DNA from: Protonemura montana
Taxonomy: Eukaryota; Arthropoda; Insecta; Plecoptera; Nemouridae
Direction of reading: 5' to 3'
Assembly: GCA_947568835.1 (NCBI GenBank)
Contig: OX387604.1
Location: 124,001-188,000 of the forward strand
Length of the DNA stretch: 64,000 nt
The notes beneath the pieces were generated by a model. It saw only the letters and a program-made list of their open reading frames with translations, ran no database searches and was not told the origin of the DNA. A program made the translations under genes and the position numbers. The first letter of the stretch is position 1, and every line of letters starts with the position of its first letter. Positions 44,301 to 57,350 of the stretch are shown here, piece after piece.

Positions 44301-47300
44301 TTGGCTTGGATTGGCTAGGATTGGCTTGGCTTGGCTTGGCTAGGATTGGCTTGGCTTGGCTAGGATTGGCTTGGCTTGGCTTGGAATGGCTTGGCTTGGC
44401 TTGGCTTGGCTTGACTTGGCATGGCTAGGATTGGCTCGACTTGGCTAGGATTGGCTTGGCTTGGATTGGCTAGGCTAGGATTGGCTTGGCTTGGCTTGGC
44501 TTGGCTAGAATTGGCTTGGCTTGGCTTGGCTAGGATTGGCTTGGCTGGGCTTGGCTTGGCTTGGCTTGGCTAGGATTGGCTTGGATTGGCTTGGCTTGGC
44601 TAGGCTTGGCTAGGCTAGCATTGGCTTGGATTGGCTTGGCTTGGCTAGGATTGGCTTGGCTTGGCTTGGCATGACTTGGCTAGGATTGGCTTGGCTAGGA
44701 TTGGCTTGGCTTGGCTTGGCATGACTTGGCTAGGATTGGCTTGGCTTGGCTTGGCTAGGCTTGGCTTGGCTTGGCTTGGCTTGGCTTGGCTTGGATTGGC
44801 TAGGCTAGCATTGGCTTGGATTGGCTTGGCTTGGCTAGGATTGGCTTGGCTTGGCTTGGCATGACTTGGCTAGGATTGGCTTGGCTAGGATTGGCTTGGC
44901 TTGGCTTGGCATGACTTGGCTAGGATTGGCTTGGCTTGGCTTGGCTAGGCTTGGCTTGGCTTGGCTTGGCTTGGCTTGGCTTGGCTTGGCTAGGATTGGC
45001 TAGGATTGGCTTGGATTGGCTTTGCTTGGCTTGGCTTGGTTTGGCTAGGATTGGCTTGGCTTGGCTTGGCTAGGATTGGCTTGGCTTGGCTAGGATTGGC
45101 TTAACTTGGCTAGGATTGGCTTGGCTTGGCTAGGATTGGCTTGGCTTGGCTAGGCTTGGCTTGACTTGGCTAGGATTGGCTTGGCTTGGCTAGGATTGGC
45201 TTGGCTTGGCTTGGCTTGGCTTGGCTTGGCTTCGCTTGGCTAGGATTGGCTAGGATTGGCTAGGATTGGCTAGGATTGGCTTGGCTTGGCTTAGCTTGGC
45301 TAGGATTGGCTTGGCTTGGCTTGGCTAGGATTGGCTTGGCTTGGCTTGGCTTGGCTAGGATTGGCTTGGCTTGGCTAGGATTGGCTTGGCTTGGCTAGGA
45401 TTGGCTAGGATTGGCTTGACTTGGCTAGGCTTGGCTTGGCTTGGCTTGGCTAGGATTGGCTTGGCTTGGCTTAACTAGGATTGGCTTGGCTTGGCTAGGA
45501 TTGGCTTGGCTTGGCTAGGATTGGCTTGGCTAGGCTTGGCTTAACTTGGCTAGGATTGGCTTGGCTTGGCTAGGCTTGGCTTGACTTGGCTAGGATTGGC
45601 TTGGCTTGGCTAGGATTGGCTTGGCTTGGCTTGGCTTGGATTGGCTTGGCTTGGCTTCGCTTGGCTAGGATTGGCTAGGATTGGCTTGGCTTGGCTAGGA
45701 TTGGCTAGGATTGGCTTGGCTTGGCTTAGCTTGGCTAGGATTGGCTTGGCTTGGCTTGGCTAGGATTGGCTTGGCTTGGCTTGGCTTGGCTTGGCTTGGC
45801 TTGGCTTGGCTTGGCTAGGATTGGCTTGGCTTGGCTAGGATTGGCTTGGCTTGGCTTGGCTTGGATTGGCTTGGCTTGGCTTGGCTTGGCTTGGCTAGGA
45901 TTGGCTTGACTTGGCTAGGATTGGCTTGGCTTGGCTTGGCTTGGATTGGCTTGGATTGGCTTGGCTTGGCTTGGCTTGGCTTGGCTAGGATTGGCTCGGC
46001 TTGGCTTGGCTAGGATTGGCTTGGCTAGGATTGGCTTGGCTTGGCTTGGCTAGGCTTGGCTTGGCTTGGCTAGGATTGGCTTGGCTTGGCTGGGATTGGC
46101 TTGGATTGGCTTGGCTTGGCTTGGCTAGGATTGGCTTGGCTTGGCTTGGATTGGCTTGGCTTGGATTGGCTTGGCTTGGCTAGGCTTGGCTAGGATTGGC
46201 TTGACTTGGCTTGACTTGGCTTGGCTAGGATTGGCTTGGCTAGGATTGGCTTGGCTTGGATTGGCTTGACTTGGCTTGGATTGGCTTGTCTTGGCTAGGA
46301 TTGGCTTGGCTTGGCTTGGATTGGCTTGGATTGGCTAGGATTGGCTTGGCTTGGCTTGGCTAGGATTGGCTTGGCTTGGCTAGGATTGGCTTGGCTTGGC
46401 TTGGAATGGCTTGGCTTGGCTTGGCTTGGCTTGACTTGGCATGGCTAGGATTGGCTCGACTTGGCTAGGATTGGCTTGGCTTGGATTGGCTAGGCTAGGA
46501 TTGGCTTGGCTTGGCTTGGCTAGAATTGGCTTGGCTTGGCTAGGATTGGCTTGGCTGGGCTTGGCTTGGCTTGGCTTGGCTAGGATTGGCTTGGATTGGC
46601 TTGGCTTGGCTAGGCTTGGCTAGGCTAGCATTGGCTTGGATTGGCTTGGCTTGGCTAGGATTGGCTTGGCTTGGCTTGGCATGACTTGGCTAGGATTGGC
46701 TTGGCTAGGATTGGCTTGGCTTGGCTTGGCATGACTTGGCTAGGATTGGCTTGGCTTGGCTTGGCTAGGCTTGGCTTGGCTTGGCTTGGCTTGGCTTGGC
46801 TTGGATTGGCTAGGCTAGCATTGGCTTGGATTGGCTTGGCTTGGCTAGGATTGGCTTGGCTTGGCTTGGCATGACTTGGCTAGGATTGGCTTGGCTAGGA
46901 TTGGCTTGGCTTGGCTTGGCATGACTTGGCTAGGATTGGCTTGGCTTGGCTTGGCTAGGCTTGGCTTGGCTTGGCTTGGCTTGGCTTGGCTTGGCTAGGA
47001 TTGGCTAGGATTGGCTTGGATTGGCTTTGCTTGGCTTGGCTTGGTTTGGCTAGGATTGGCTTGGCTTGGCTTGGCTAGGATTGGCTTGGCTTGGCTAGGA
47101 TTGGCTTGGCTTGGCTTGGAATGGCTTGTATTGGCTAGGATTGGCTTGGCTTGGCTTGGCTAGGATTGGCTTGGCTTGGCTAGGATTGGCTTGGCTTGGC
47201 TTGGATTGGCTTGGATTGGCTAGGATTGGCTTGGCTTGGCTTGGCTAGGATTGGCTTGGCTTGGCTAGGATTGGCTTGGCTTGGCTTGGAATGGCTTGTA

Positions 47301-48282
47301 TTGGCTTGGCTAGGCTTGGCTAGGATTGGCTCGACTTGGCTAGGATTGGCTTGGCTTGGCTTGGCATGGCTAGGATTGGCTCGACTTGGCTAGGATTGGC
47401 TTGGCTTGGCTTGGCTAGGATTGGCTTGGCTTGGCTAGGCTAGGATTGGCTTGGCTTGGCTTGGCTTGGCTAGAATTGGCTTGGCTTGGCTTGGCTAGGA
47501 TTGGCTTGGCTGGGCTTGGCTTGGCTTGGCTTGGCTAGGATTGGCTTGGATTGGCTTGGCTTGGCTAGGCTTGGCTAGGCTAGCATTGGCTTGGATTGGC
47601 TTGGCTTGGCTAGGATTGGCTTGGCTTGGCTTGGCATGACTTGGCTAGGATTGGCTTGGCTTGACCTGGCTTGGCTTGGCTAGGATTGGCTTGGCTTGGC
47701 TTGGCATGACTTGGCTAGGATTGGCTTGGCTTGGCTTGGCTAGGCTTGGCTTGACTTGGCTAGGATTGGCTAGGATTGGCTTGGCTTGGCTTGGCTTGGC
47801 TTGGCTTGGCTTGGCTTGGCTTGGCTTGGCTGGGATTGGCTTGGATTGGCTTGGCTTGGCTTGGCTTGGCTTGGATTGGCTTGGCTTGGCTTGGCTTGGC
47901 TGGGATTGGCTTGGCTTGGTTTGGCTAGGATTGGCTTGGCTTGGCTAGGATTGGCTTGGATTGGCTTGGCTTGGCTTGGCTTGGCTAGGATTGGCTTCGA
48001 TTGGCTTGGCTTGGCTTGGCTTGGCTTGGCTTGGCTTGGCTTGGCTTGGCTTGGCTAGGATTGGCTTGGCTTGGCTTGGCTTGGCTTGGCTTGGCTTGGC
48101 TTGGATTGGCTTGGCTAGGATTGGCTAGGATTGGCTTGGATTGGCTTGGCTTGGCTAGGATTGGCTAGGATTGGCTTGGATTGGCTTGGCTAGGATTGGC
48201 TTGGCTAGGATTGGCTTGGCTTGGCTTGGCTTGGCTTGGCTAGGATTGGCTAGGATTGGCTAGGATTGGCTTGGCTTGGCTT
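41318..48282 (+). repeat. ~7-kb pentamer satellite (TTGGC with TAGGA/TTGGA/TAGGC)
   Basis: Continuous 5-bp phase over nearly 7 kb. TTGGC is the main word; TAGGA, TTGGA, TAGGC, TTGAC, TTAGC, ATGAC and TGGGA are interspersed. Larger segments are duplicated: 43081-45060 is repeated at 45101-47065 (offset 2020, then about 2010/2005, shifting in 5-bp steps). Within it, 44612-44807 recurs at 44808-45003. It lies just downstream of the FBXL4 LRR exon, probably in an FBXL4 intron. ORFs in it are artefacts. Confidence 0.97.
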
Positions 48283-48311
48283 ACACTTACCCCTACCCCT
48301 ACCATTGATAC

Positions 48312-51300
48312 CTGTCAAGTCCAGCTGTTGTAGGGAGGATGCACTTTGGACCAACTGCAGGAGGTCTGCATCATTAGTTCCACGACAAGCAGCCAGGCCC
48401 AGCTTCTTCAGCGAAGAACAAGATTCCACCAACGGAAGAAGATCTCCAACTTCATCTGCCAGACTGGAAAACAAATACAACTGTTACTGTCAAACCCAAA
48501 CATTTCTGAGAGGCTTCATATTGCTACTAGACACATTTATAAAAAGCATTTTTTCATCTTTAAGAACGAGTAGCAAGTCTTAAAGATCAGGAGTTAACAT
48601 TATGTGCTTTTCTGATTTTCAGATGTAATTGAGATAAACCTTTTTTTATCTCATAACTGGCCCAAACTTTATCACAAAACTTTCAGATAAACTTTATCAG
48701 TTCTTTGGCAAAATGCAACTGTAATTTTTTGATAATCTTCACAGTTAAAGCTAACAACAGAAAGAAGATAGTATATATAGATATAGTAGCGCTGCTATAG
48801 CTGAATTCAGCAATGATCAGCAATAACAATACAGCTATGATATGTCAAATACTTGACAGTTAAAGCTAACAACAGAAAGAAGATAGTATATATAGATATA
48901 GTAGCGCTGCTATAGCTGAATTCAGCAATGATCAGCAATAACAATACAGCTATGATATGTCAAATACTTGACAGTTAAAGCTAACAACAGAAAGAAGATA
49001 GTATATATAGATATAGTAGCGCTGCTATAGCTGAATTCAGCAATGATCAGCAATAACAATACAGCTATGATATGTCAAATACTTGACAGTTAAAGCTAAC
49101 AACAGAAAGAAGATAGTATATATAGATATAGTAGCGCTGCTATAGCTGAATTCAGCAATGATCAGCAATAACAATACAGCAATGATATGTCAAACTTGCA
49201 GTACCCGCTGCCTAACGGCCGCTTAAGATTTTGAGGGACTGGGCATTTTGGTTTAAATGTAAAGCCTACCATGCAATACCATACAGTACCCCCATTTATT
49301 TTATTTGAAATTTGCCGCTTATGTCACTTAGGGTCACTGCATTGTGGAAACTCTGTGAATTCTTAAGTGACCACGATGACAATTTCGAAAACAAACGACG
49401 TTGGCTGTCAAAAGATTTCCGTGTATGATTTCTTGAAATATTTCTTAGAGAGTGAAACTTGTGAAATACCTTTTACATCTCCACTAGATCTTACTAAAAA
49501 CATGTTTAAAGAACGGATAAGCACTTAGAATTGACAAAATGTAATTTAAGTTGTTTGACATTGATTGAGAACTGTCAAAATCTTTCCTTGCCACCAAGTT
49601 TTAAATAAAATTTATTATGAAAATCCCAATAAATCATCGTATAAATGTCGCGTAGGGTCGTGCTCTGAAGTCATGTAAAATTTAAAATTATTCCCAGCAA
49701 TGTTTGACCGGTTTCTTAAAAGTATTTGACATTCTAATCCCGTTTGACGTTTGAAAATCCTGAATGCACTGCCGCAAAGATAAGTTCAAGAATTCGTTCA
49801 CCTTGCTGTGGTTAAAAAACCAAACAAATTAATGCATCTGTCAAACTTTTTGCAAATTAATTAATATTTCACGTAAAACGAACTTAAATAACAGTGTTTG
49901 GGCTCAATTTCTTCAACAACTTCCATGGGAATGCATGAAGAGTATTACCGAGATGCTGCAGGTCATTTAAAGGCAAGTTTGAATTAAATAAAAATCGAGC
50001 TGTCAGACATGGCTTTAAATCGCCTCGCCAGCCACGATGCAAACACAATTATCAATATTTCACCAAAAAAATGCTTTCAAATCTCCCTCAAAGTGTCACA
50101 ATAGGAAAAAGATACTTCACCAGAAGAACATGCATTGCATGACATCACGGTATGAGTTGGTGACAGAGAACGGAGGAGGCCGAGCTTGAGAAGAAGTCAC
50201 TGATCCTTGTTCTCTGTTTCATGAATGAATCCAACAGCGACCTGTAAATAAATCAATCAGTAAAGAAGATGATTAATTAAGATCTATTAGGCCCCTGACT
50301 AGGCCAGTGTGTGATCCTTCAAGGGCAGGTCAAAGATTGGGTTGTGACAATATCACAAAGTGTTCAAAATGCAGCTCAGAAAAATACATTTCTAAATTTC
50401 TCATGGCAAAATTAGTTGAGTATAGTTTGTAAAAGATACAGTCTGTCGTGTAGCCACTAGATCGTGGCCCACTAATGCGGTCAGGTGGTGAATAATTAGA
50501 GTGTATGGGACAAAATGGTCATCACAGACATGGAACATCTGAGCTGACAAGATTGTCGGGTCGCTGCCACCAGCCCTGCCTAACAGAGGCCTAACAGGGG
50601 CCTAACAGAGGCCTAACAGAGGCCTAACAGGGGCCTAACAGAGGCCTAACAGGGGCTTAACAGGGGCTTAACAGAGGCCTAACAGGGGCTTAACAGAGGC
50701 CTAACAGGGGCCTAACAGGGGCTTAACAGAGGCCTAACAGGGGCCTAACAGAGGCCTAACAGAGGCCTAACAGGGGCCTAACAGAGGCCTAACAGGGGCT
50801 TAACAGGGGCCTAACAGAGGCCTAACAGGGGCTTAACAGGGGCCTAACAGAGGCCTAACAGGGGCTTAACAGGGGCTTAACAGGGGCGTAACAGAGGCTT
50901 ATTGCCATTATGGAAATTCGGTACGCGCTCTTCAGAAAGTGTGAATTCGCCAAAGCGTGAGCCTTGGTTTCCTGAGTGCAATGGAAATTGAAATCGGCAA
51001 GATTGACTGAATGAATGAACAAGAGACACAAATTTAGGATTGAAATGATGATTTGAATTAAATTATAGAAACAATATGATCTAGACGGTACTACTTACAA
51101 TTCTCTAGTGGATAACCACACACATTGCTCTTTAATATTGCTAACAAAATAATATCTAGTAAAGACGAAGAAAATAGAAAGAACTGGAACATTGAACTTG
51201 AATTACTAACGTAATTTACACTTGAACTTTACAATGAAGCTAAAAGAAGTGACCGCTCACTTGCTAGAGGAACAGAGGGATGGTACAGAGGGAAGTTGCA

Positions 51301-54300
51301 AGTGCTAAAGGTCAGTGGAGGTGGTTTGACGCATACTGTAGGAATGTGAGGCTGGTATATTGAAGAAGGGTTGGGTTTGCTGACCAACGGTAAATGTGGG
51401 TTAAAAGCGTAGAAATGAGGAGACAGTGATGCTATGAGAAAGGAATTGAAATCAGAAATAGAATATGTACATTGGTTTGCTAGCTTGGCTCGACTGGCAT
51501 GACACAGTCCAATCACACTCATTCCGAGATATTCAAAGCAATTTCAGCAAATGTTAGAACATTTTGACAAACATGATCATTTAGGCACAAAAACAACTAC
51601 ATCCAAATAAGACGTCACGGCACAAGTCTCCCGACCCATATCGACTCAAAATTGAACAAGGAATCCAAATATACCAACAAAAAAGCAATCCGACCAGGAT
51701 TATCCGTGCGGCGGTATGGGTATATCATGAATATGAATATCAATATCGGTATGAATATCATGGTGAAATCAGCATGTGAAACAAGTTTCGTGCATTGAAT
51801 CAAGTAGAACATAACCACAAAATGCGCAGAAGAAGTACGTACCTTTGTTTCTTCTCTCGTGTCCTGGTAGAATTATTTTTCGTCCTCTTTCTACTTCCAA
51901 CACTACATTTCCCCACATTTACACCTTCTAGATCCTCTCAAGCCATTAATTAGACAAATAAACGTCTTACCTATCGAATAAACACACGATAAAATGCCAA
52001 CGTGCTGTCAACAGGTTGCACTACTTTGCATAAGAAATGCAGCAGGAATATCGGTCAGAGGCGATAAATCCAGACGAAAAATGGGGCATATTTGAATAGT
52101 ACACAATTTTACATACGCATTGCAGCATAATTCTTGGTCAGAGGCAATGGATCCAGCAGGGTAGGAATATAGTACCGCCAATTAGAAGCTACGTTTGAAC
52201 AGAGGTTTGAACTTACTGACGCTTGCCTTGGAAGTGAAATCAGCTGTTTTGTTGCTTCATTGCCCGTGAACTCGTGTGGATTTCACACCACAAGAGGTGC
52301 TAATTTATCAAAACTGGGGATGTTAATAAAGTTTAAATCAGTGTCGTATTGTAAAAAAGTCTATGCAAGATATTTTAAATATCAGCTTTTTAATTTATTT
52401 TATCTTTTATGCAGTGATGTATTCGTAAAATTTTTAGTGGGGGTACGCAAAAATGACCCATTTTTTTGTGTCGGTGGGGGGGGGGGGGGGGGGAGGAGGA
52501 GACCCAAGGCGAATGCACCGAAAGAGTGGAAATAGGGGGCTTCGGGCGCAGCTACAAGTGAATTTTTATTCTAAGGTTTCTTTTGGAGCCAATCTACGAG
52601 TTTACGATGAAATTGGGCTTGGAATGACATGGTCAGAACTGCATTTTTAATTACGTAATGATTTTGAGAAAATTAAATTAATGCCGCCCTCTCATGTCTA
52701 CACCTTCCCACATTGTTGCAGTCTTGAAATTTGGTGGGGATTCGGGAATCTGGTAAAAGAAAGTCTAATCATTTTAATCGAATACTAGTTTAAATTTTTG
52801 TTGAAACTATCCATAGATACGCGCGTACTTTCGCGTTGAGGAGATTACATCAGTTTCCACAATGACTCTTTTTCATTGAACTCTTCTTCATTCGACGTTG
52901 GTGGTGTCTTCAACTTCTCCCAAACCAAATTTTGGTTTTTTAGGAGGAGCAAGGCCCGAAAGGGAATGCAAATCCACTTGCTTCCTCTTCTGTATCTTGA
53001 ATTGAACTAACTCGTCCAGTGTGGCTCGTATGTGGCAATTTGGTTATTGTTTGTATTTTTGTCTTTCCTGCGAATTCTTATTATTTGAAGCGGGCTTGCT
53101 TCTGAGAGCTTGCCCCGCCGTGCGACGCCGCGAAAGCGGCTACCGACTTCCCTACGTGATAACAGTAATATGGTTCTAACTAACCCCTTTGTTGCAAGTC
53201 GCGACGCCGACATAGTTCCAGCCTACCTACTCTTAGTACGTTCGCATACAGTGGCAATCTTGCTAGGTCTATTTTTAAGTAAGTGGATTATTAGAAATAA
53301 AACCCTTAACTGGGATATTTTCGGCTTTTAAAAAAAGAAGTGCAGGATATTCCGAATAATCATAATTTAATACTGCTTTCCCGTGCATTCACCTGCGTTC
53401 CCTCAAAAATTCAAAGTGGGGGTACGGCCAAAAATAAAATTAATAGTGGGTGGACTGCGTACACCCGCGTGCATTGACCAATACATCACTGCTTTTATGC
53501 CATACAGATAAAATTGCAAATTAAAAATCAACACAGCTGCCTTTTTGATGATTTTTTCTCTAACCATACAAACATTTTTGGGGAAACTTGATTTTCAAAG
53601 CCATAATACCGACTCAACCAGCTTCTTCTCAACAAGCTATGATGAAGTCAACACCCTAATATCATGTACCAAAAAATTTTTTCTAAAGCTCCATCGAGGA
53701 TAAATACTTATCTAAATTTGCTACCTGGAGTTCCGCTGCCACCTGAACCTATCATCACTCGTTGGGGATCACGGATTGAGGCAGCTATATTCTATTGTGA
53801 CCACCTTGAGGAGGTCAAATCAGTGATAGTGTCGTTTGATCCAGAAGAGGCGGCAAGCATAAAAACCCTTCAGAAATTATTCACATCCAAATCAAAAGTT
53901 AGCGATCTGATATATATTAAATCCAATTTTGGTACCATTCCTGGAAAAATAAAATTGCTAGAGACGATTTGAGAACCTTTGACGACATCGCTTCAGATAA
54001 TACAAGATCTCCACTCGGAACTGTCTAAAGCTCCCGGTGGCCGTGCCAAAGTAGCACTTAACAAACTGGACTATGTACTGTAAGGTGAGACCCTGTAAAT
54101 ACCTCTAAACGTCTCGATGCTCGCAAGTGTACGTCGACGCACGCAATGTCGTCCTACGAAGGGGTAGGGTGCGGGGTACAAAGTTTGCCTAATATAAAAC
54201 ACTCTTAAGAAATAACAATTTACTCTCAATGCACGACATCTCTGATAGGTACATGAAAGGTAATATGAAAATAATCCTAATTACAAACTAACAATTTACT

Positions 54301-57295
54301 ATAAGAGTGATAAGATAAAAAATCCCTAAGTCCCTAGCTAGCTGTCATTGGCCAGAATAAAATTATGAAGATTACTTGAATTTGATCGCCGAGGTAGCCG
54401 TGTTTCTCCGTCGATCAGGCGACGACGTTCGCGTTGACTCGTCGAACAGGCGTCGTGTGACTAATGAGGATCGCGACTTAGGCGTCGTGGCTCGGGTTCG
54501 CGTCGCAACTCCGGGCGCAATCAAACAGGCGGCGTGGATCGAGGCCGCGTCGCAACTCGGGCGACGTCGTGGTATCAGGCGACGTCGTGGCTCAGGATTC
54601 GTAGCTCGAGACAGCGTCGCCACTCCAGGCTTCGTACCTCCGCTGACTTGGTGTACTGGTCCCGGTGTACTCTCTCGTCTCCTCTGATCAGCCTTCTCAC
54701 GTTCCCGGTCTCGGGCCTTCTCCCGTTCCTCCCTTGTTCTTCCGCTGGCGTTCCTCACGCTCCCTCTCCAGATTACACCTCGTGACTTCCTCGGCCAATC
54801 ATTTACTCGAATTTATTCTATTGTACATTTTAAGAACTATAACTAATTGGGAGAGGCACTTTGGAAAGGATCATGGGGACTGGACCTCACTGCGAACATC
54901 GACACATTCCTGCGAAGCATGTGGCTACCCAGTCGCCTTTCAACCGATGCCAGAACACTTGTCACCCTTACAAAACTATCGGATATTAAACAGACGCGCG
55001 TGCCTCGAAGATTGTATGCATTATGTGCATCGCGCAAACCGATGCCAGAATACTTGTCACCCTTATTGATGCCTAACAGATATATTATACAGATGGCTCG
55101 ACGCACATGGCTCGAAGATTGTATGCATTATGTGCACCTCACAAACCGATGCCAGAATACTTGTCACCCTTATTGATGCCTAACAGATATATTATACAGA
55201 TGGCTCGACGCACATGGCTAGAAGATTGTATGCAATATGTGCATCGCACAAACCGATGCCAGAATACTTGTCACCCTTATTGATGCCTAACAGATATATT
55301 ATACAGATAGCTCGACGCACATGGCTAGAAGATTGTATGCATTATGTGCATCGCACAAACCGATGCCAGAATACTTGTCACCCTTATTGATGCCTAACAG
55401 ATATATTATGCAGATAGCTCGACGCACATGGCTCGAAGATTGTATGCATTATGTGCATCGCACAAACCGATGCCAGAATACTTGTCACCCTTATTGATGC
55501 CTAACAGATATATTATACAGATGGCTCGACGCACATGGCTAGAAGATTGTACGCATTATGTGCATCGCACAAACCGATGCCAGAATACTTGTCACCCTTA
55601 TTGATGCCTAACAGATATATTATACAGATGGCTCGACGCACATGGCTCGAAGATTGTATGCATTATGTGCACCTCACAATTCGTCCCCATCCCACTTGAG
55701 TGAAGCCCAGCTACGCGAAAAAAAACTAAAAAATACAACAGGCTTCTGGCCGAATCAAAACCCTCGCGAAACGCCGAGACCACGTACTCCATAGACCTCG
55801 CGGCTTCTCCCATGCCTGCACCCGAGAGCAAAAGTTCCGCACGCCACTCCACTGGCTGACGCAATTCATTGGCAAGAGGTAGTAAATGAAAATCGCTAAC
55901 AGCGACTTGCGAGTGCGCATCCCGCGTCTCAATTTACATCCATACAACAACACTTATCAGATTTTAATGCACGACTCCTATGCTATCGACATAATAATAA
56001 AACCTTACGAGAACTTGCTTAACCTAGTAATTTCTTTAGTAAATGAAGCTAAATTGGACCCCGATCTCCATCTGTCGCGGGTGTTGCTCTAACCAATTGA
56101 GCTACTCGAACCCCGATCTCCACCTGTCACGGGTGTTGCTCTAACCAATTGAGCTACTCGAACCCCGATCTCCACCTGTCACGGGTGTTGCTCTAACCAA
56201 TTGAGCTACTTGGACCCCGATCTCCACCTGTCGCGGGTGTTGCTCTTACCTATTGAGCTACTTGGACCCCGATCTCCCCCTGTCGCGGGTGTTGCTCTAA
56301 CCAATTGAGCTACTTGGACCCCGATCTCCACCTGTCGCGGGTGTTGCTCTAACCTATTGAGCTACTTGGACACTAGTTTTTTGAGATGATTTTAGTGTAT
56401 TTGGTGGTCATTTGTTCTACCTTGTGGGAAATGGAATGTTTCTGAGCGGTGGAGAAAAGATGCGAGATTGTTTCTCCGTGGAATGTGGTTCCCCCTCGTA
56501 AAGCAAACGCCAGCGAATGTCTTGTGAGATGTTAGCAGCGTAAGGACACGCCCAGATTCTTACAACGCTGCCTGGGTTGTCTGTCTCATAGACACTGACT
56601 TCACTCGGGAATACAGCCAACTCTAAGCTGACCACTAACAAACAACAATATTTACTTATTTACAAACACTTACATAACATTTGGGTACCAACATCAGATA
56701 CAGATACCCATCTACAGAAGATAAATGGATAAATATACCAGTAAACAATGAAATAACTACATGAATTTAACTACAATTACTTCTTCTGACACTTGTAGCA
56801 CATGGACTACATTGAGGTTAAGTTGCTTACGTCTTTGTTGCTTACCTACAAAATCCTTCGCTTGGATTCGAGCCAAGTTTTGCGTTTGAATGGGTTTGCT
56901 CGCGGAAGGCGCCATATCCCACCACGGGCCATAAGTCCTCTAGAAGATAGACTCTTTAAGCATACTTAACAAGATTAGCGTTGTTGGAAGGCTTCATCAA
57001 ATTTCGGTGACTGCTTGGTCCGACAACTTACAGGAGAATATGCTTCGTGAGAGTCGCCATAACGTGGAAAAACTCTTGGTTTTCCAATCAAATTGACTGC
57101 CGTGAACGAAATACTAGAGCTATTTCCATATTGAGAACTGCACAGTAATATTTCATTAACAAATTGCTCGATTTTGCCCGCGCTGGTCACACTACTAACC
57201 ACAGATTCTTCCATGACAGGCAAGCCAGAGTCGATGAAAGTCAGAGCCGATGGATCTGGCGCCCATCGATGATTTTCAACTTTTGCGCTAAACAT
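48312..57295 (-). CDS. FBXL4: FBXL4-like F-box/LRR protein, partial exon set
   Basis: Minus exons: 57032-57295 (ATG; ends LLCSSQYGNSSSISFTAVNL...FPRYGD), 56846-56939 (RTYGPWWDMAPSAS...AKDFV), 56421-56634 (LAVFPSEVSVYETDNPGSVV...IFSPPLRNIPFPT) and 48312-48463 (LADEVGDLLPLVESCSSLKK...LQQLDLTG). Phases of the first three agree (0; 1+2). The first three match the FBXL4 N-terminal discoidin-like region (SSHYG...[35 protein letters not shown]); the fourth matches its C-terminal LRRs. Human FBXL4 is a mitochondrial SCF-type factor that limits mitophagy. The F-box and middle LRR exons were not found, nor was the last exon. The N-terminus is not clearly mitochondrial. Confidence 0.75.
48741..49195 (+). 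repeat. 115-bp tandem repeat (4 copies, nearly identical)
   Basis: ACAGTTAAAGCTAACAACAG starts at 48741, 48856, 48971 and 49086. Each unit includes TAGTAGCGCTGCTATAGCTG, a near-palindrome. Located in an FBXL4 intron. Confidence 0.95.
49200..50570. other. Intronic region; one possible damaged LRR exon
   Basis: At 50113-50238 (minus), an acceptor ATTTATTTACAG is followed by SLLDSFMKQRTRISDFF; in a shifted frame the text LLLKLGLLRSLSPT follows. This looks vaguely like an FBXL4 LRR with a frameshift. The rest of the region shows nothing recognisable. Confidence 0.3.
50575..50902 (+). repeat. 11-bp minisatellite (AGGCCTAACAG)
   Basis: About 29 units of AGGCCTAACAG, GGGCCTAACAG and GGGCTTAACAG. 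Third 11-bp or 5-bp-family array in the window. Confidence 0.95.
50903..52403. other. Intronic region, no gene recognised
   Basis: A minus-strand 97-codon ORF (51229-51522) is Pro/Ser/Leu-rich without known domains. A hAT MITE starts at 52412. Confidence 0.3.
52412..53491. mobile_element. hAT-type non-autonomous element with 8-bp TSD
   Basis: Ends CAGTGATGTATTCG and (complement of right end) CAGTGATGTATTGG. Flanked by CTTTTATG on both sides (52404-52411, 53492-53499). 1080 bp without transposase. Contains a run of about 19 G at 52475 and GC-rich palindromic DNA at 53110-53150. Subterminal GGGGGTACGC is shared with its other end and with the MITE at 24989. Confidence 0.9.
53640..54082 (+). 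pseudogene. hAT-family transposase C-terminal fragment
   Basis: Reads FLKAPSRINTYLNLLPGVPL-PPEPIITRWGSRIEAAIFYCDHLEEVKS..., a TGA at about 53970, then EPLTTSLQIIQDLHSELSK and NKLDYVL. Similar proteins (KAPSR...LPLPP.P..TRWG.WLEA) are widespread in arthropod genomes as hAT-like transposases. The start is out of frame with the upstream STSYDEVNTLIS. Interrupted, so inactive. It lies 150 bp from the hAT MITE but outside its TSD. Confidence 0.65.
54376..54770. repeat. GC-rich degenerate repeat (GGCGACGTCGTGG...)
   Basis: CpG-rich with repeated GACGTCGTGGCTC and CGCGTCGCAACTC words. Both strands show Arg-rich ORFs (EEREKARDREREKA on minus). No defined family. Confidence 0.45.
54955..55680 (+). 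repeat. 107-bp tandem repeat (~6.5 copies)
   Basis: CCTTATTGATGCCTAACAGA starts at 55061, 55168, 55275 and so on. The unit includes GAAGATTGTATGCATTATGT and CAAACCGATGCCAGAATACT. In an FBXL4 intron. Confidence 0.95.
56053..56372 (-). repeat. 52-bp tRNA-derived array (6 copies)
   Basis: Same unit as 11205-12190 and 29060-29371 on the minus strand, with variants CTACTCGAACC and TAACCTATTGAGC. Sits 50 bp from FBXL4 exon 56421-56634. Confidence 0.9.
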
Positions 57296-57350
57296 GTCAG
57301 TGCTCCTGACTAAGGGAATGATTTACTCATTTACTCTTAATTTTTAAACG
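57296..57350. promoter_or_regulatory. 55-bp divergent gap between FBXL4 and CCDC157 start codons
   Basis: FBXL4 ATG is 57295-57293 (minus) and CCDC157 ATG is 57351-57353 (plus). A shared bidirectional promoter is inferred; transcription starts must overlap the neighbouring coding exon or use very short 5' UTRs. No TATA box; AT-rich TTACTCATTTACTC repeat. Confidence 0.5.

Noticed and set aside
50113-50238. PCNA-interacting (PIP) box in RTRISDFF
   Set aside because: The glutamine is one position out of register; a chance match or a damaged LRR exon is more likely.
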